From the NCBI GenBank assembly GCA_004431415.1, contig QPMI01000627.1:1-64000 (forward strand): DNA of 64,000 nt, read 5' to 3'. Numbering within the stretch: position 1 is the first letter of the stretch; the number at the start of each line of letters is the position of its first letter. A program made the translations under genes and the position numbers. The DNA is from Cyanophora paradoxa. Lineage: Eukaryota; Glaucocystophyceae; Cyanophorales; Cyanophoraceae. This document shows positions 23,107 through 34,239 of the stretch, one piece after another. Below the pieces are notes generated by a model. The model was given only the letters and a program-made list of their open reading frames with translations, did no database searches and was not told where the DNA came from.

Positions 23107-26100
23107 CTACGCGTCGTCCGCGGCGAGCTCGTCGATGGCGTCGAGGCGCGCGGCGGCCGCGAGGTCCGCTTCGAGGGCGTCCTCCGCGAGCTCGACGTCC
23201 CCGTTCGCCGAGAGGCTCTGCACGCACGGCGTCAGGCGCGCCGGAACACGCGTGTGCGGCAGGCAGCGAGGCGGCGAGGCGGCGCACGTCGGCGGCGCCC
23301 TCCTCCTCCACGAGGGGCTCGGTGTCAAGAAGCCTGTCGACGTTGACGTTGCGGTTCCGCCCGCAGTTGACGTACTCGTCGTTCTCCAGGTAGCCGTCGC
23401 GGTCGCCGGCCGCCCAGTACTGCACGCCCTGGAACTCCTGGCCTGCGCGCGCGACTGCTCGCCCCGACGCGAAGCGAGAGCGAAGGCGACCGCGGGGCGC
23501 CGCACCGTCGTAGAGCATCAGAGCTGCCTCCGCCTGCTCCAGGCTGACGGGGAAGCTGCTGTACTCGGTGGCGGTGACGAGGTCGTCCGCCGTGACGGTG
23601 TCCTTGATCGCGAAGAGGGCCTTCCACGTCGCCTGCTCGCCCGAGTAGTTGTACGAGTCCTGCACGGTGCGCAGCAGGATGTAGCCGAGCTGCGAGCTGC
23701 GCGCCGGTCAGGCCTCCCGTCCACGGCGGCCGAACTCTGGGGCAGAGACGCACCCGTAGTCGTCGTTCGCGATCGCCTTGTAGGCAGCCTCCTTCTCGGC
23801 AGCGTGGCACTTGTCCGGCTTCGGGTCGTCCACGTCGTTGGGCTCCGGCCCCGGCGTGGGCTCGTCGGGCTTGTCGCCGCAGTCGTCGACGGTCTTGTCG
23901 GCGGTGGCGCGGGCGGCCTCCTCGGCGGCGAGCTCGGCCTGCTGCACCTGGCGCTGAACGTCCTCGTACTTGGTCCTGACGTTGGCCGCCGCCCGCTCCA
24001 TGATCTGCTCCGCCTCCTCGAAGCCCATGCCGAGCTCCGCCGCCCGCTCCACCGCGTCCTCCCGGATCGCCCGCAGCTCCTCCGCCGCCTTCTGCGACAG
24101 CCGCTCCACCTCCCCCCGCTCCGCCTCCAGCTTCGCGATCCGCTCCGGGAAGGCCCGCTGCTTCGCCTCGAGCTGCGCCAGCTTCGCCGCGTCCGGGCCG
24201 CCCTCCTTGAGCGTCTCGGCCTGGACCTGCTCGTTGACCTTGGCCGCCTCCGCGTTCACCCGCTGCATCGCCCGCTCGATCTCCTGCCCCCGCTCCGACC
24301 GCTCCAGCGCCTGCGCCGCGCGCCCCCGGCGGACCCGTCACGCCCCGCCGCCCCGCCGCCCCCGCCTCGCGGGGCGCGCACCTCGATGACGACCTTCTCG
24401 AAGCGGGCCTTGAGGACCTCGAAGATGCCCTTGGCGCTCGTGTCCGTCTCGTCCACCACGTCCTCCGCGCTCTTGTAGTGCACCCCGTTCTCTGCCCGCC
24501 CCCGCGTCCCGTCACGCCCCCGCCTACGCGCGCCGTGCCGCCCCCGCCCCCGCCCCGGGGCCCGCACCGAGCTCCGCCGGCTCGTACTTGCCGTCGGACC
24601 CGATGACGCACTTGCCGGCGACCAGCACGTCGGCCGCCTGCGCGCCGCGCGCCGCCGGGGGTCGGCCCGCCGCCCCGCCGCCCCCGCCCCCGCCCCCGCG
24701 CGCCGCCGGGCGGACCTTGTCGATGCACTGGATCTCGTTGCTCGCGAGGTGGCCCTTGAAGGCCGCCTTTTGCTCGTCGGTGAGCTTGCAGACGTTGTTC
24801 TGCGAGATCCGCAGCAGCGGGCACTTCTGGAAGACCGACTTGTACTTGACGTCCCTGCGCCGCCCGCCCGGTCGGCCGGCGGCCCCCGGGGGCGCCCCGC
24901 GGCGGCGCGCACAGCTCGATGATGCCCGTCGGCTTGTACACGATCTCGCCCTTGGCGTTGTACTCCTCGTGGAAGCTGCGGCGGGGCGTCGGCGGCCGCC
25001 GCGCGGGGGCCGGCGCCGGGCCGGCGGCGCACGTGACCGTGTCGGGGCGGATCTCGCCCTCGCGGTGCCAGTCGTTGGTCTTCTCCACCACGTACTTGGC
25101 GTCCCCCACAGGCTTCTCCTCCGTCTTCTCGTGCTGCGTCGTCTTCTCCTCGCCCTTCTGCCGGTCCTCGTTGTGCTGCCGGATGTACGCTGCGCGAAAG
25201 TTTGGAACCAGCTGCGGGTATGGGCGGGGGAGGCATCACTCACTGTTGATCTGGCCGAGCTCGGCACCGGGCTGGATGCTGCGCAGCCCGCGTCTCTCAG
25301 CAGGCGCTCGATGGCGGCGCCGCGCGCGCGGGTGCGACGCACTAGTAGCCGGTGATGTCCGCCTGGTCGGTCTGCTCGTACGTGCCCTTGCCGTACTCGA
25401 TACCGTCCTGCGTCCACTCCTTGGTGCACTCCTTGGAGATCGGCTGCTTCCACTTGAGCGTGTGCTTCTCGTCGTACTTCAGCTCGAAGTCCTGCGGCGC
25501 GACGGCGTCAGACGGGCTCGCGGCGGGGGCGACCGCAGCGCAAACGGACCTGCTTGGCGATGGTCTGGACCTCGCAGGCCGTGATGTCCTCGGTCTTGAC
25601 GACGTTGAAGTTGACGTCCGCCTTGAACAGCGACTCGATGCCGATGTTCTTGGCAGCCATCGCCTTCAGGAGGCCCTTCGGGAGCGTGTTCTGGCACTGC
25701 GCATCGGATCCGCGTCAGAAATAGCCGCAGGGGGCCGAATCGCCGTCGCCCGCACCAGGCGGGGGATGCTGTCGTCGACGTGGAGCTTGTACTGCTTGAA
25801 GTCCTTGTGCTCCACCTCCTGCAGCGAGTTGACCTTCAGCTCGACGTTCTCGATCACGAGGTTGTCGCAGGTCTTCTCCTCAGTGTATTCCTTCGGCCCC
25901 TTGTCTGCACATGAAGCGCGCTCAGCGAGGGGCCGCAAGCCTCGGTGAAACAGAGCGGTGCCGCACCCTTCATCCCGCAGGTCGCGGTGCCGCACTTGCC
26001 GACCATGGGGCCCGTCGGCTTGAAGTCCTGGGTGTCCCACTGCGCCCCGCCGCCCCCGGCCCCGTCAGCGACGCCCGCGGCCCTCGGGGGGACACGACCA

Positions 26101-26980
26101 CGCACGTCCCAGGTGGTGGCGCCGGGCTGCCCCTTGATGACCTGGCCCTCGATGATCTGCTTCTCGCCATAGACGACCTTGTCGACCTTGACCTGCTGCT
26201 TCGTCTCGAGGTGCCCTGCGCCGCACCGTCGGCCGCGACCGGCGCCCGCCGGGCGTGGGAGACGGCGCACCCAGCTCGGTGACCGGGGTGACGATGTCGT
26301 CGTGGCCCGTGCGCTCGTACGGCTGGGTGATCCTGCGCGGCGGTCAGGCTGCACAGCAGGCAGCGGGCGGCTGGGCGGGTTTGCCGCGCACTTCCAGGTG
26401 CCTGCGCGATGCTCAGGTCAGCCCGGCCACGCGAACAGTGCGCGTTTCCTCCAGATCTCGCGGCTCAAGCGCGCACCGGAGCGCTCGGCATCGGCCGTGT
26501 ACTTGGCTTCACCAGTGATCTTGAGCTCTCCGGGCTTCTGGATCTCTCCAATGACCTTGAAGGGCCGCACGAAGTCGACCTGCTTCACGTGGAAGCCGTC
26601 CTGCGGCACCTCGCACTGGCCCTTATCGGTCGCCGCTGCAGCCGAGCGAGCGTCAACTCGCGCAACGCGACCCGGCAAAGAAAGCACGCACGCTTCGTCA
26701 TGTCATACTGCACGAGGAAGTTCTGCCCCAGCTGTCGGTAAGCGACCCAGCGCGGCGCCGCAGGCCATTCCAATGAGACGCTCACCGCCTGCTCGTCCTC
26801 CGGAAGGCTCGCGTAGTACGCGGCCGAGTCGTCTCCGCGCGTCTCGGTGCCATAGAGCTCCAGGTCCACCGTGAACTGCGGCTGCGGCTGCGGCTCGCCC
26901 TCGCCGAAGGTCTCCACCCCGACAGCGACGGGCGGGCTCCCGCCCAGGTGCTGAAGGGGCTTGTCGTCGTCGTGGCCCAT
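23107..26980 (-). CDS. Tandem-family protein, copy 3 (intact reference copy)
   Basis: This is the cleanest short form of the family. Start MGHDDDKP at 26980, stop at 23107. An uninterrupted exon at 24268-23708 carries the Ala/Glu/Gln coiled coil ([47 protein letters not shown]), then the linker and [20 protein letters not shown]. The next exons hold the EF-hand-like pair and the acidic tail. Introns such as the one between GYY and [10 protein letters not shown] start GTGCGTCG and end CGCAG. Upstream of the ATG the sequence differs completely from copies 1 and 2, so this copy may have its own promoter. The missing signal peptide argues for an intracellular protein. Function unknown. Confidence 0.78.
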
Positions 26981-27463
26981 GATGTTCTCGCTTCTGTCGA
27001 AGTTGACTCGATGCTGCTCGACAAACTCGCCGCGGCCGGTGCTCCCACGAAACTCGCTTGCTCTAAGATCTTCGCCGGCACCTTGCTAGCGCGCACTGGG
27101 CCGGGCAGGCGAGGCGAGAGCCGCGAGACTTCGGCGCCCGGCGGCGATGAAGCAAGCTATAGCTAGGTAGGTGCACGTGGGCAGCTCCTGAGCGCAATTT
27201 CCACTGTTTCCAGCCTTTACGCAGGCTACAGCGCAGCTACTTGGAGGGTCAAGCCGCAAAGCTTGACGGCTTTGTTTCGACGGCTAGCCTCTTAGGACCT
27301 TCTGGCCGATGGCGCATGGCCGGATCCGCCGGGCCGGTATACGTAGTTGACCGGAAGGTCCGGATCCGGACTCCGGAACATGAAAGTTAACAACATTCAT
27401 GTCAACATTAATGTTTGCATTTTCAATTGCAACAACAAGCGTCGGATCGGCTATCAGTGCAAC

Positions 27464-27497
<34 letters not shown>

Positions 27498-27705
27498 ACC
27501 ACCCTCCCCACCCCCTCCACGGCGGCCCTCCACGGTCCACCCTTGCGCCTGAAGCTGACAGCGACCGGGGCCGGGTGCAGGCCAGGCCGGGGCTACGTAG
27601 CTACATTACGATGCAGCCGCGCCCCTCCTCGTCTCCGGATCCGTCGACGTTGTACATGTCCCCATGGCCAGCCGGCATCTGCCGGAATCGCACGCGAGCG
27701 GCGCA
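26981..27705. other. Intergenic stretch between tandem copy 3 and the ankyrin-TIR gene
   Basis: About 720 bases that contain the upstream region of copy 3 and the 3' end of the ankyrin-TIR gene. It has a GGATCCGGACTCCGGA-type patch (27355-27380), an AT-richer patch with CAACATT, and the poly-C run listed separately. No gene is seen. Confidence 0.4.
27465..27497. repeat. Run of 33 C
   Basis: An uninterrupted mononucleotide run, followed by CCACC repeats. Its true length is doubtful, because such runs are hard to sequence. Confidence 0.9.
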
Positions 27706-28861
27706 TCAGTCCGGGCCGGGAATTCGAAGCAAGACGGGGCAACTTGGCAAAGGCGCTCGCGCCTGGAAATGCTTGTAGGTAGCGTGGGGGCTGACCCCCG
27801 CCGAGCCGTGCAGGGGCGCCGGCTGCAGCTGCGGGCGGCCGTAGGTTGCAGCGACGGGGCTGTAGTGGGCTGGCGGTATCGCCGCCTGCGTGGCCGGCGA
27901 CCAGGCGGGCGCCACGGGCCGAGGCGCCGCGTTCGCTGCAGGGGCGGAGGCGAGGGCCCGCGCCGGCCGGGGAGGCGAGGCCTGCGCCGGGCGGGGAGGG
28001 TAGGCCGGGTCGCGCGCGGCCCGTGGTGGCGGGGAGGCGCGCGCCGGCTGCAAGCTCTCCGGGCGGGGCGCGGGGGCGTGAGGCTGATCCCGAGGCTGGG
28101 GCGGCGGCCGCTGGGGCCGGAGGCGCCGGCGCGCTGAACCCGTGCGCGCCCGAGGAGGCGGAGGGCCGGGGGAGGGCGGCCCCCGCGGCCGCCACGGAGC
28201 TCAGCAGGTGGTCCACGTTGCGGCCTGCGCCGCGGGGCGGGTCGGGGCGGGGCGGGGCGGGGCGGGGCGGCGGTCAGGTCCGGCGGGGCTGCGGGTGCGG
28301 CGCGGGGCGGGCCGAAGGCGAGGTCCCCCGCGAAGGCGTGGAGGTGGCTCTTGGCGAGGGAGTACTGCAGGGCCGCCGGCACGCGCAGCCCGCTCGCCAG
28401 CACCGGCAGCACCGGCCGCCCGTTCAGCTCCGCCAGCTGCCGGCCGGCCTCGGCGGGGCGCGGGCGGGCGGCGGGCGGGCGGGCGGGGCGGGGCGGGGCG
28501 GGCCTGGACGCGGTCTCGGAGCTGCGGGTCCTCCGCGCTCTCCTCGGAGAGCAGCACGATGAGGGCGCCGGCCCTGCTCCCGGAGGCCGGGCCCCGTCAG
28601 GGCGGCTCCAGTGGCGGCGGGAGGGCGCGGGGCGCACCGGGCGATGGCGCGGGTGGCGTTGGCGGCGTCGGCGGGGCCCGAGGGGGGCGCCGCGGGGCTC
28701 TCCACGAAGCAGCGCACGCCGCGGTCGGCGAGGGCGGCGTGCAGGGAGCGCGCGAGGGCCGCCTCGCGCGGGGCCGCCCAGAGCGCCACGTGCGGGGCCG
28801 GCGCCGCGCCCTCCCCCTCCGGCACCTCGAACCGGGCCCCGGGCCCCGCATCCACCCCGCG

Positions 28862-28903
<42 letters not shown>

Positions 28904-30987
28904 CCCCCGGGCGAGCGCAGGTTGACCGCCTGCGCGGCCGTGTGGGCGGGCGCGGCGGGCGCGGCGGAGGCCGAGGGCGGGCGGACCTGGGCGACCGTGT
29001 GGGAGAAGGCGGGGAAGCCCGCTTCGAAGAGCGCGTCCGTCGAGAAGTCTGCCGGGGGCGGCGCGGCGCGTCGGCCGGCGCTGCAAGGGGCGGTGGGAGG
29101 GCGGGGGCGGGCCCCCGCACCGGCGAACTGGGTCTTGAAGAGGTACCCCTTGAGCTCCTCGTCGAGGTCGGTCTTCTCGCGCCACACGGGGAAGATCTGG
29201 CGGGCGCCGGCGGGCGGGCTCAGGCGTCCACGGGGCGGGGGCGGCCAGGGGCACGGCACCGGTCGGCCCAGGTCCGACGCGCGGGCCACCTCGCGGCTGG
29301 AAGGCGGCCGGTCGGCGTGCGGGCGGGCGGAGGGCGGAGGGCGGCGGGCGTCGGCGGGGGCTCGCGGGGCCGCACGCACCGGCACCACTCGGACTTGCAC
29401 GAGTGCTTGCTCGCGATGAAGACGACCGCCTGCCGTCCCCGGGGGTGAGGTGCGCGCACCGGAGGGGACCGGGCCGCGAGGCGCGGGTGGCGCACGGCGG
29501 CCGAGTTGATGCCGGCGCCGATCTGCTCGCGCCACTCCGTGCCGGCCTCGATCCCCGTCGGCTTCATCTGCCGCCGGCCGGCCTCGTGAGGGGCCGCGGC
29601 CGCGCGGGCGCGCCCGGGAGAGGGCGGCGCGCCTCGTCCATCCAGCAGGTGACGTGGGCGGCCTCGAGGCGGGCCTTGAGCTCCCGCGCGAACGCCGCGA
29701 CCTCCGGCGGCTGGTGCCCGTAGCTGATGAAGACGTCCCGGACCTTGGCCTGCGCCTTCAGCTCGTGCCGGAACTGCCGCCCCGCCCGCCCCCGAGTCAG
29801 CCCGAGGCGGCCCGAGGCCGAGAGGGGAGGGGGGGGGGTCCCACCCGGACGTCGGACGTGCAGTCGAGCGGCGTCTTCCCCGCGCTGTTCTGCGCCAGCA
29901 GGTCCGCCCCTGCGCCCCGCAGCGCCCCGCGTTCAGCAGCGGCGGGGCCGGGGCGGTGCGGGGCGGGGCGGGGCGGGCCCTTGCGGATGCAGGCGAGGCA
30001 GACGGGGAGGAAGCGGGCGGCGACGGCGGCGTGCAGGGCGGTGTCGCCCTCGCGGTTGGCGTGCGCGAAGTCGCCCTCCATGCCCGCCAGCGCCTCCGCC
30101 GTCCGCGGCAGCCGCGCCCCGCACGCCAGGTGCAGGCTCGTGTTCCCCTCCCCGTCCACGTCCCCCCGCCCCGCCCGCGCCCCCCGCGCCGGGGCGCGCG
30201 GGTCGGGCGGCGGGGCGCCCCGCGGGCCCCCGTGGGCGAGCACCACCGCGATCTTGCCCGCCGCGAGCAGCACCCCCGCCGCCTCCACGTAGCTGTACCC
30301 CCGGGTCGGCGGGGTAGAGGGGGCGCGAGGGGCAGAGGCAGGCGAGCGGCCGCACCCCAGGCGCTTGGCGCGGGCCGCGGGGTCGTCGAAGAGCGTCTCC
30401 TGGACCGCGCCTGGGGAAAGGCGCGGGGGGGTGAGGGGAGGGGGCGGGGGTACGGCGTGGCGCAGGGAGGGGGTACCGCCGCCGGAGAGGTAGCGGTCGA
30501 CGACGAGGCGGACGCAGTCGGCGTTGCCCGAGTCGATCGCGACCGTCAGGGCCGTGGCGTTCTCGTCGAAGCCCGTGAGGCGCACGTCGGCGCTCGCGCC
30601 GGCGTCGAGCAGCGCCTGCGACACTGCGGAAGCGCGTCGGGGCGCGCACGCGGGGGCGTCGGAAACCCCGCGCACTCTCCGCGTCCCCGCGGTCGAGCGC
30701 GTAGCAGAGGGGCGTCCCTGCGGGGCCGCGCGATCAGCAGCCGGCGACGCCTCCGCCGCGGCGGCGGCGGCTCACGCATGAGGCTGTCTGTGGAGTTCAC
30801 GGATGCGCGGCCGCCCTCCGCTGAGCGGCGGGAGGGCGGGCGTGAGCCGCCCCGCGGTGGCTAGCGCTTCGGCGGCGGGTGGGGGCTCACTCGTCAGCAT
30901 CTCGAGGACCTGGCCGGTCTGGCCGCGATACGCGGCGAGGGCGAGCATAGAGAGGCGGAACTGGCGCGTCATCGGCCGCTGCGGCAC
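27706..30987 (-). CDS. Ankyrin-repeat protein with two TIR-type domains
   Basis: Minus-strand exons in order: MTRQFRLSMLALAAYRGQ; ankyrin repeats TPLCYALDRGDAE, ALLDAGASADVRL, ATALTVAIDSGNADCVRLV, GNTSLHLACGA, GDTALHAAVAARFLPVCLAC and GADLLAQNSAGKTPLDC; then a TIR domain, DVFISYGHQPPEVAAFAREL, VTCWMDE, EWREQIGAGINSA, VVFIASKHSCKSEWC, an exon with REVARASDLGRP, and FPVWREKTDLDEEL. The Glu of REV sits where TIR NADases keep their catalytic Glu. A second TIR-like unit follows: APHVALWAAPREAALARSL, VRCFVES, ALIVLLSEESAEDPQLRDRV, NGRPVLPVLASGLRVP. It lacks the Trp-Cys and the Glu. The C-terminus is Ala/Pro-rich, and its stop (27706) is uncertain. TIR domains act in NAD cleavage or in signalling scaffolds. 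Start 30987 or 30972. Confidence 0.78.
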
Positions 30988-31458
30988 GCGTGGGACGTCC
31001 GTTGGCCGCGCTCGGAGGTCGTGGCGCTGACGGCGTCACAGACCTGCGCCGGCGGCAGTCGCGACCACTCCTGGGCTTTCTGGGCGTGCTCCTGCGGTGC
31101 GTACGCGTTAACGCCGGACGGGGAGCACCTAAGCCAGGCGTCTAGCTAGCCCCGCTGGAGCGCTCGGACCATCGTTGATATGTAGCGGTCGGGCTGAAAA
31201 GCGTTGGCCGGCCCCGGGTCCTTGACAAGGAAACCTGCACTCGGTCACATCGAACTGCCGGGGCCTTGCTCGGCGCCGGCAGCCTCACCGCCATGCTCGT
31301 CGACAGGCCCAAACTTCCGCAAACCGCGAAGGCTGCCGAACGGGGCCATCGCGGGCGGTCGAGAGGCGACGATGTGAGCTGGTTGAGAAGCCTGGTTGAG
31401 AGCCTACTTGACAGGCTAAGGTTTTTTTGCTTCGATCGGGGGGTAGAGCGACACAACG
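30988..31458. other. Divergent intergenic stretch, ankyrin-TIR / aspartokinase
   Basis: About 470 bases between two start codons that point apart. It should hold both promoters. The stretch just before the aspartokinase start has a T-run (aaggttttttttgcttc near 31420). I see no gene or repeat in it. Confidence 0.4.
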
Positions 31459-33339
31459 ATGGCTTTCGCGACTGCCCTCTGCTTCAACCCCCGCGTGGCG
31501 GGAGCCGCGGCGGTCGCTCAGACGGCCCTGTGCCGGCCGGCCGAGACGGCTCGCAATGCGGCGGGTGCGGCGGCCCCGACCACGTCGCCAATCGCATTCC
31601 AGGTTCGCCGCCGTCCCCGCCAGAAATGCCGCCTCGGATGTCTCTTTTAAATCTCTTCAATGCGGTGCAGTGCGACGAGGGCCGCTCGTTTGTGCCCCGG
31701 CGGACCTTCCGCGCGCCGCGCCAGCTTCCTGCGGCCCGCGGCGTCGGACTCCGGATGTCGACGGGTCCTGAGGGCGGCAAGAAGGGCGGCTGCGTGGTGC
31801 TCAAGTTCGGCGGCGCCTCGGTGCGATCTCCCCGCGTCACCGAGTGGAGATGGTTTGACGTCGGGGCGTTGCACAGGTGGCGACGCTGGAGCAGTTCCAG
31901 CGCATCGCGGACATCGTTATTAGCAAGCTCTCCACGTTCGAGCGCGTCGCCGTGGTCATCAGCGCGATGGTCCGGCCGCTGTCGGGAACCGGCCAGAGCG
32001 CGCAAGGGTTGCTGACGCCCTCCCGCGGCGCAGGCCGGCGAGACGGACCGGCTCATCGGCCTCGCCAAGAGCGTGCGCACCGCCCCGCCGGCCCACCGCC
32101 CGGCGCGCCTCGGGCGGGGCGCGACGCGGGCGGGCCGCCGGCCTGCGCGCAGGTGAACGCGGCGTCGCCTCAGCGGGAGGTGGACATGCTGATTTCGACG
32201 GGCGAGCGCATCAGCTGCAGCCTCCTCGCCATGGCGCTCCAGGGCAAAGGCCAGCGCGCCCTCAGCTTCACCGGTGAGAGCCGGCGGCGCCTGCCGCGCT
32301 GCGGCCCGATCGCCGCCCCCCACTCCCCCGCTGAGGGCGGGGGCGGGCCAGGGAGCCAGGCGGGGATCATCACGGACGAGGTGCACAACTCGGCGAACAT
32401 CCTGGAGGTCCGCCCCATCCGCATCCTCAAGCACATGAACGACGGTGCCCGCCCCGCGCGCCCCCGCGGCCCCGCCCCGCCCCGCCCCGCCCCGCCCGAG
32501 CGCCCGGCCCCGCAGGCGAGGTCGCGGTCGTCGCCGGCTTCCAGGGCGTCTCCATCCAGGCCCGTACCCCCTCCCGGAATCGCCCAGTACCCCCGCGAGG
32601 CTCCCGCAGGGCGAGATCACGACGCTCGGCCGCGGCGGCTCGGACACATCCGCCGTAGCCCTCGCCATCGCCCTTGGGGTGCCCCTCTGCCCCTGTACCC
32701 TCTACTCCGTCCCCCGATTCGACGCTGTACCCCCGCAGGCCTCCCACGTCGAGTTCTACAAGGACGTCAAGGGCGTCTACTCCGCGGACCCCAAGAAGGT
32801 GCAGTACCCCCGCCTCCCTCTTTCCCCGCCCTAAACCCCCCTAACCGTAGTCAACTCGGTACCCCGCAGGACAAGGGCGCGGTCTTCTACAGCCACCTGC
32901 CCTTCGACAAGGCGGCCGAGATGATGGAGGCGCGCCCGTACCGTACCCCTCCCTCGAAGGCGGCCCAGCGGGTCTGATACCTCCCCCGCAGGCGGGCGCC
33001 AAGGTCCTCCACTCCCGCGCCGTCCGCCTCGCCGAGGTATGCCCGTACCCCCCCACCCATCGTTCCCCTCGTCCGATCGCGCGCGTCAGGCGAACGGTCT
33101 CCCCCTGCACGTCCTTTCCTTCGAGACGTACGCCCCCGGCGCCAAGCCCGGTGCGCCGCCGGCCCGGGTGGGGCGGCTGCCGCCCGCCCGCCTCGCTTGG
33201 GGCCGATTCGCGGGCGCCGTGCGGGGCAGGGACGGTGATCAGCGCGGCCGAGGGCGCGAACTACCGCCTCATCGGGGAGGGCACCAAGAACAGTTTTGAG
33301 GAGCGGCAGCGCACCCCGGTGCCCGCCTCCCTCTTGTGA
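31459..33339 (+). CDS. Aspartate kinase, plastid-targeted, without ACT domain
   Basis: Aspartate kinase makes aspartyl phosphate, the first step to Lys, Thr and Met. Exon 1 (31459-31602) encodes [15 protein letters not shown]..., a plastid-type leader that continues in exon 2 ([14 protein letters not shown]) up to [12 protein letters not shown], the KFGG substrate and ATP site. Later exons give [101 protein letters not shown] and [14 protein letters not shown], all in family order. The protein ends about 30 residues after that with TPVPASLL and TGA. The two ACT domains that normally give feedback control are missing, and I find none in the next 900 bases. The donor after MME is GC. Confidence 0.92.
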
Positions 33340-34239
33340 GCGGGGGCCCGTGTGTATCATCACTAGCCTTAAGATAGGACTGCGATTTTTGTCTGGGGTT
33401 AGATAGCGGGCACAGTGCGGCAGAGGTAGCGCAGCGCTTGTTTAGCCTGCCTGGAGTATATGTCTGAGAATGAACACCGTTTTTGCTTCGAGGCAGCGTG
33501 GCACGGTTTGGTCCCTGATCAACTTTACGACTCGGGCTCAGCGGCTCCGACTCGGGCCGATCGCGATGGTCCAAGGGGCTTCGCGATCGAGCCTCCAGGG
33601 CTCCGGACTGCCCGGGACTCTGACTCACAGTAAATTATACTCCGATCATTGAATCTCCGAGACTCGGGAACTGAGTGACTTGAGACTCTGATCATGAGAC
33701 TCTGAGAGAGGTGATCATATGCATGACCAGTACTACGGTACTGTGGAGCGTAGACTGGCGGCTCCGAGGCTCGCCGGCCCGGCCCAGCCGGCCTCGGGCC
33801 AGGGCGCCCCGCGGCGGGGTCGGCCGCCGGGCGGCCCGGAGGAAACTTACAAGTGCGCCGTAAACTTGAAACTTGAAATCAACTTGGCAACCGTCACGGC
33901 GTTGAACTTGAACTTGAGGAAACAGGAAAACTTGAAATCGAATCACTGGCAACCGTGCATTTGAATTGAATTGGCAACCGTGGTGAAGCAATTGCATCCT
34001 TTGCAATTGAATTGACATTCTCCGACCAAAGCCGGGGACTCCTTCGAATTCGGTTCACTGAAGTACTACGGATACGCATCGCGGGCGGAGGAGGGCGCGG
34101 GGGGAACTGCTGTTATACAACGCGGGAGGGAGGCGGCTCCCGCAGCGGGGGTGTCGGCGGGCTGTACGGTGAAAGCGGGATGGGAGGCGAAAGCTGAGGC
34201 TGGAGGTGGAGGGGCGGGACCGGGGCGCGCCGGTCAGCG
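33340..34239. repeat. Gene-free 900-bp stretch with degenerate short repeats
   Basis: This lies between two convergent genes. From 33530 to 33720 it is full of GACTC/GAGACTC words, and from 33840 to 34020 of AACTTGAA, TTGGCAACCG and GAATTGAATT words. Similar vocabulary recurs near 49730 (TTGGCAACG) and at 63205-63676. It may be a decayed mobile element. I see no open gene in it. Confidence 0.5.
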
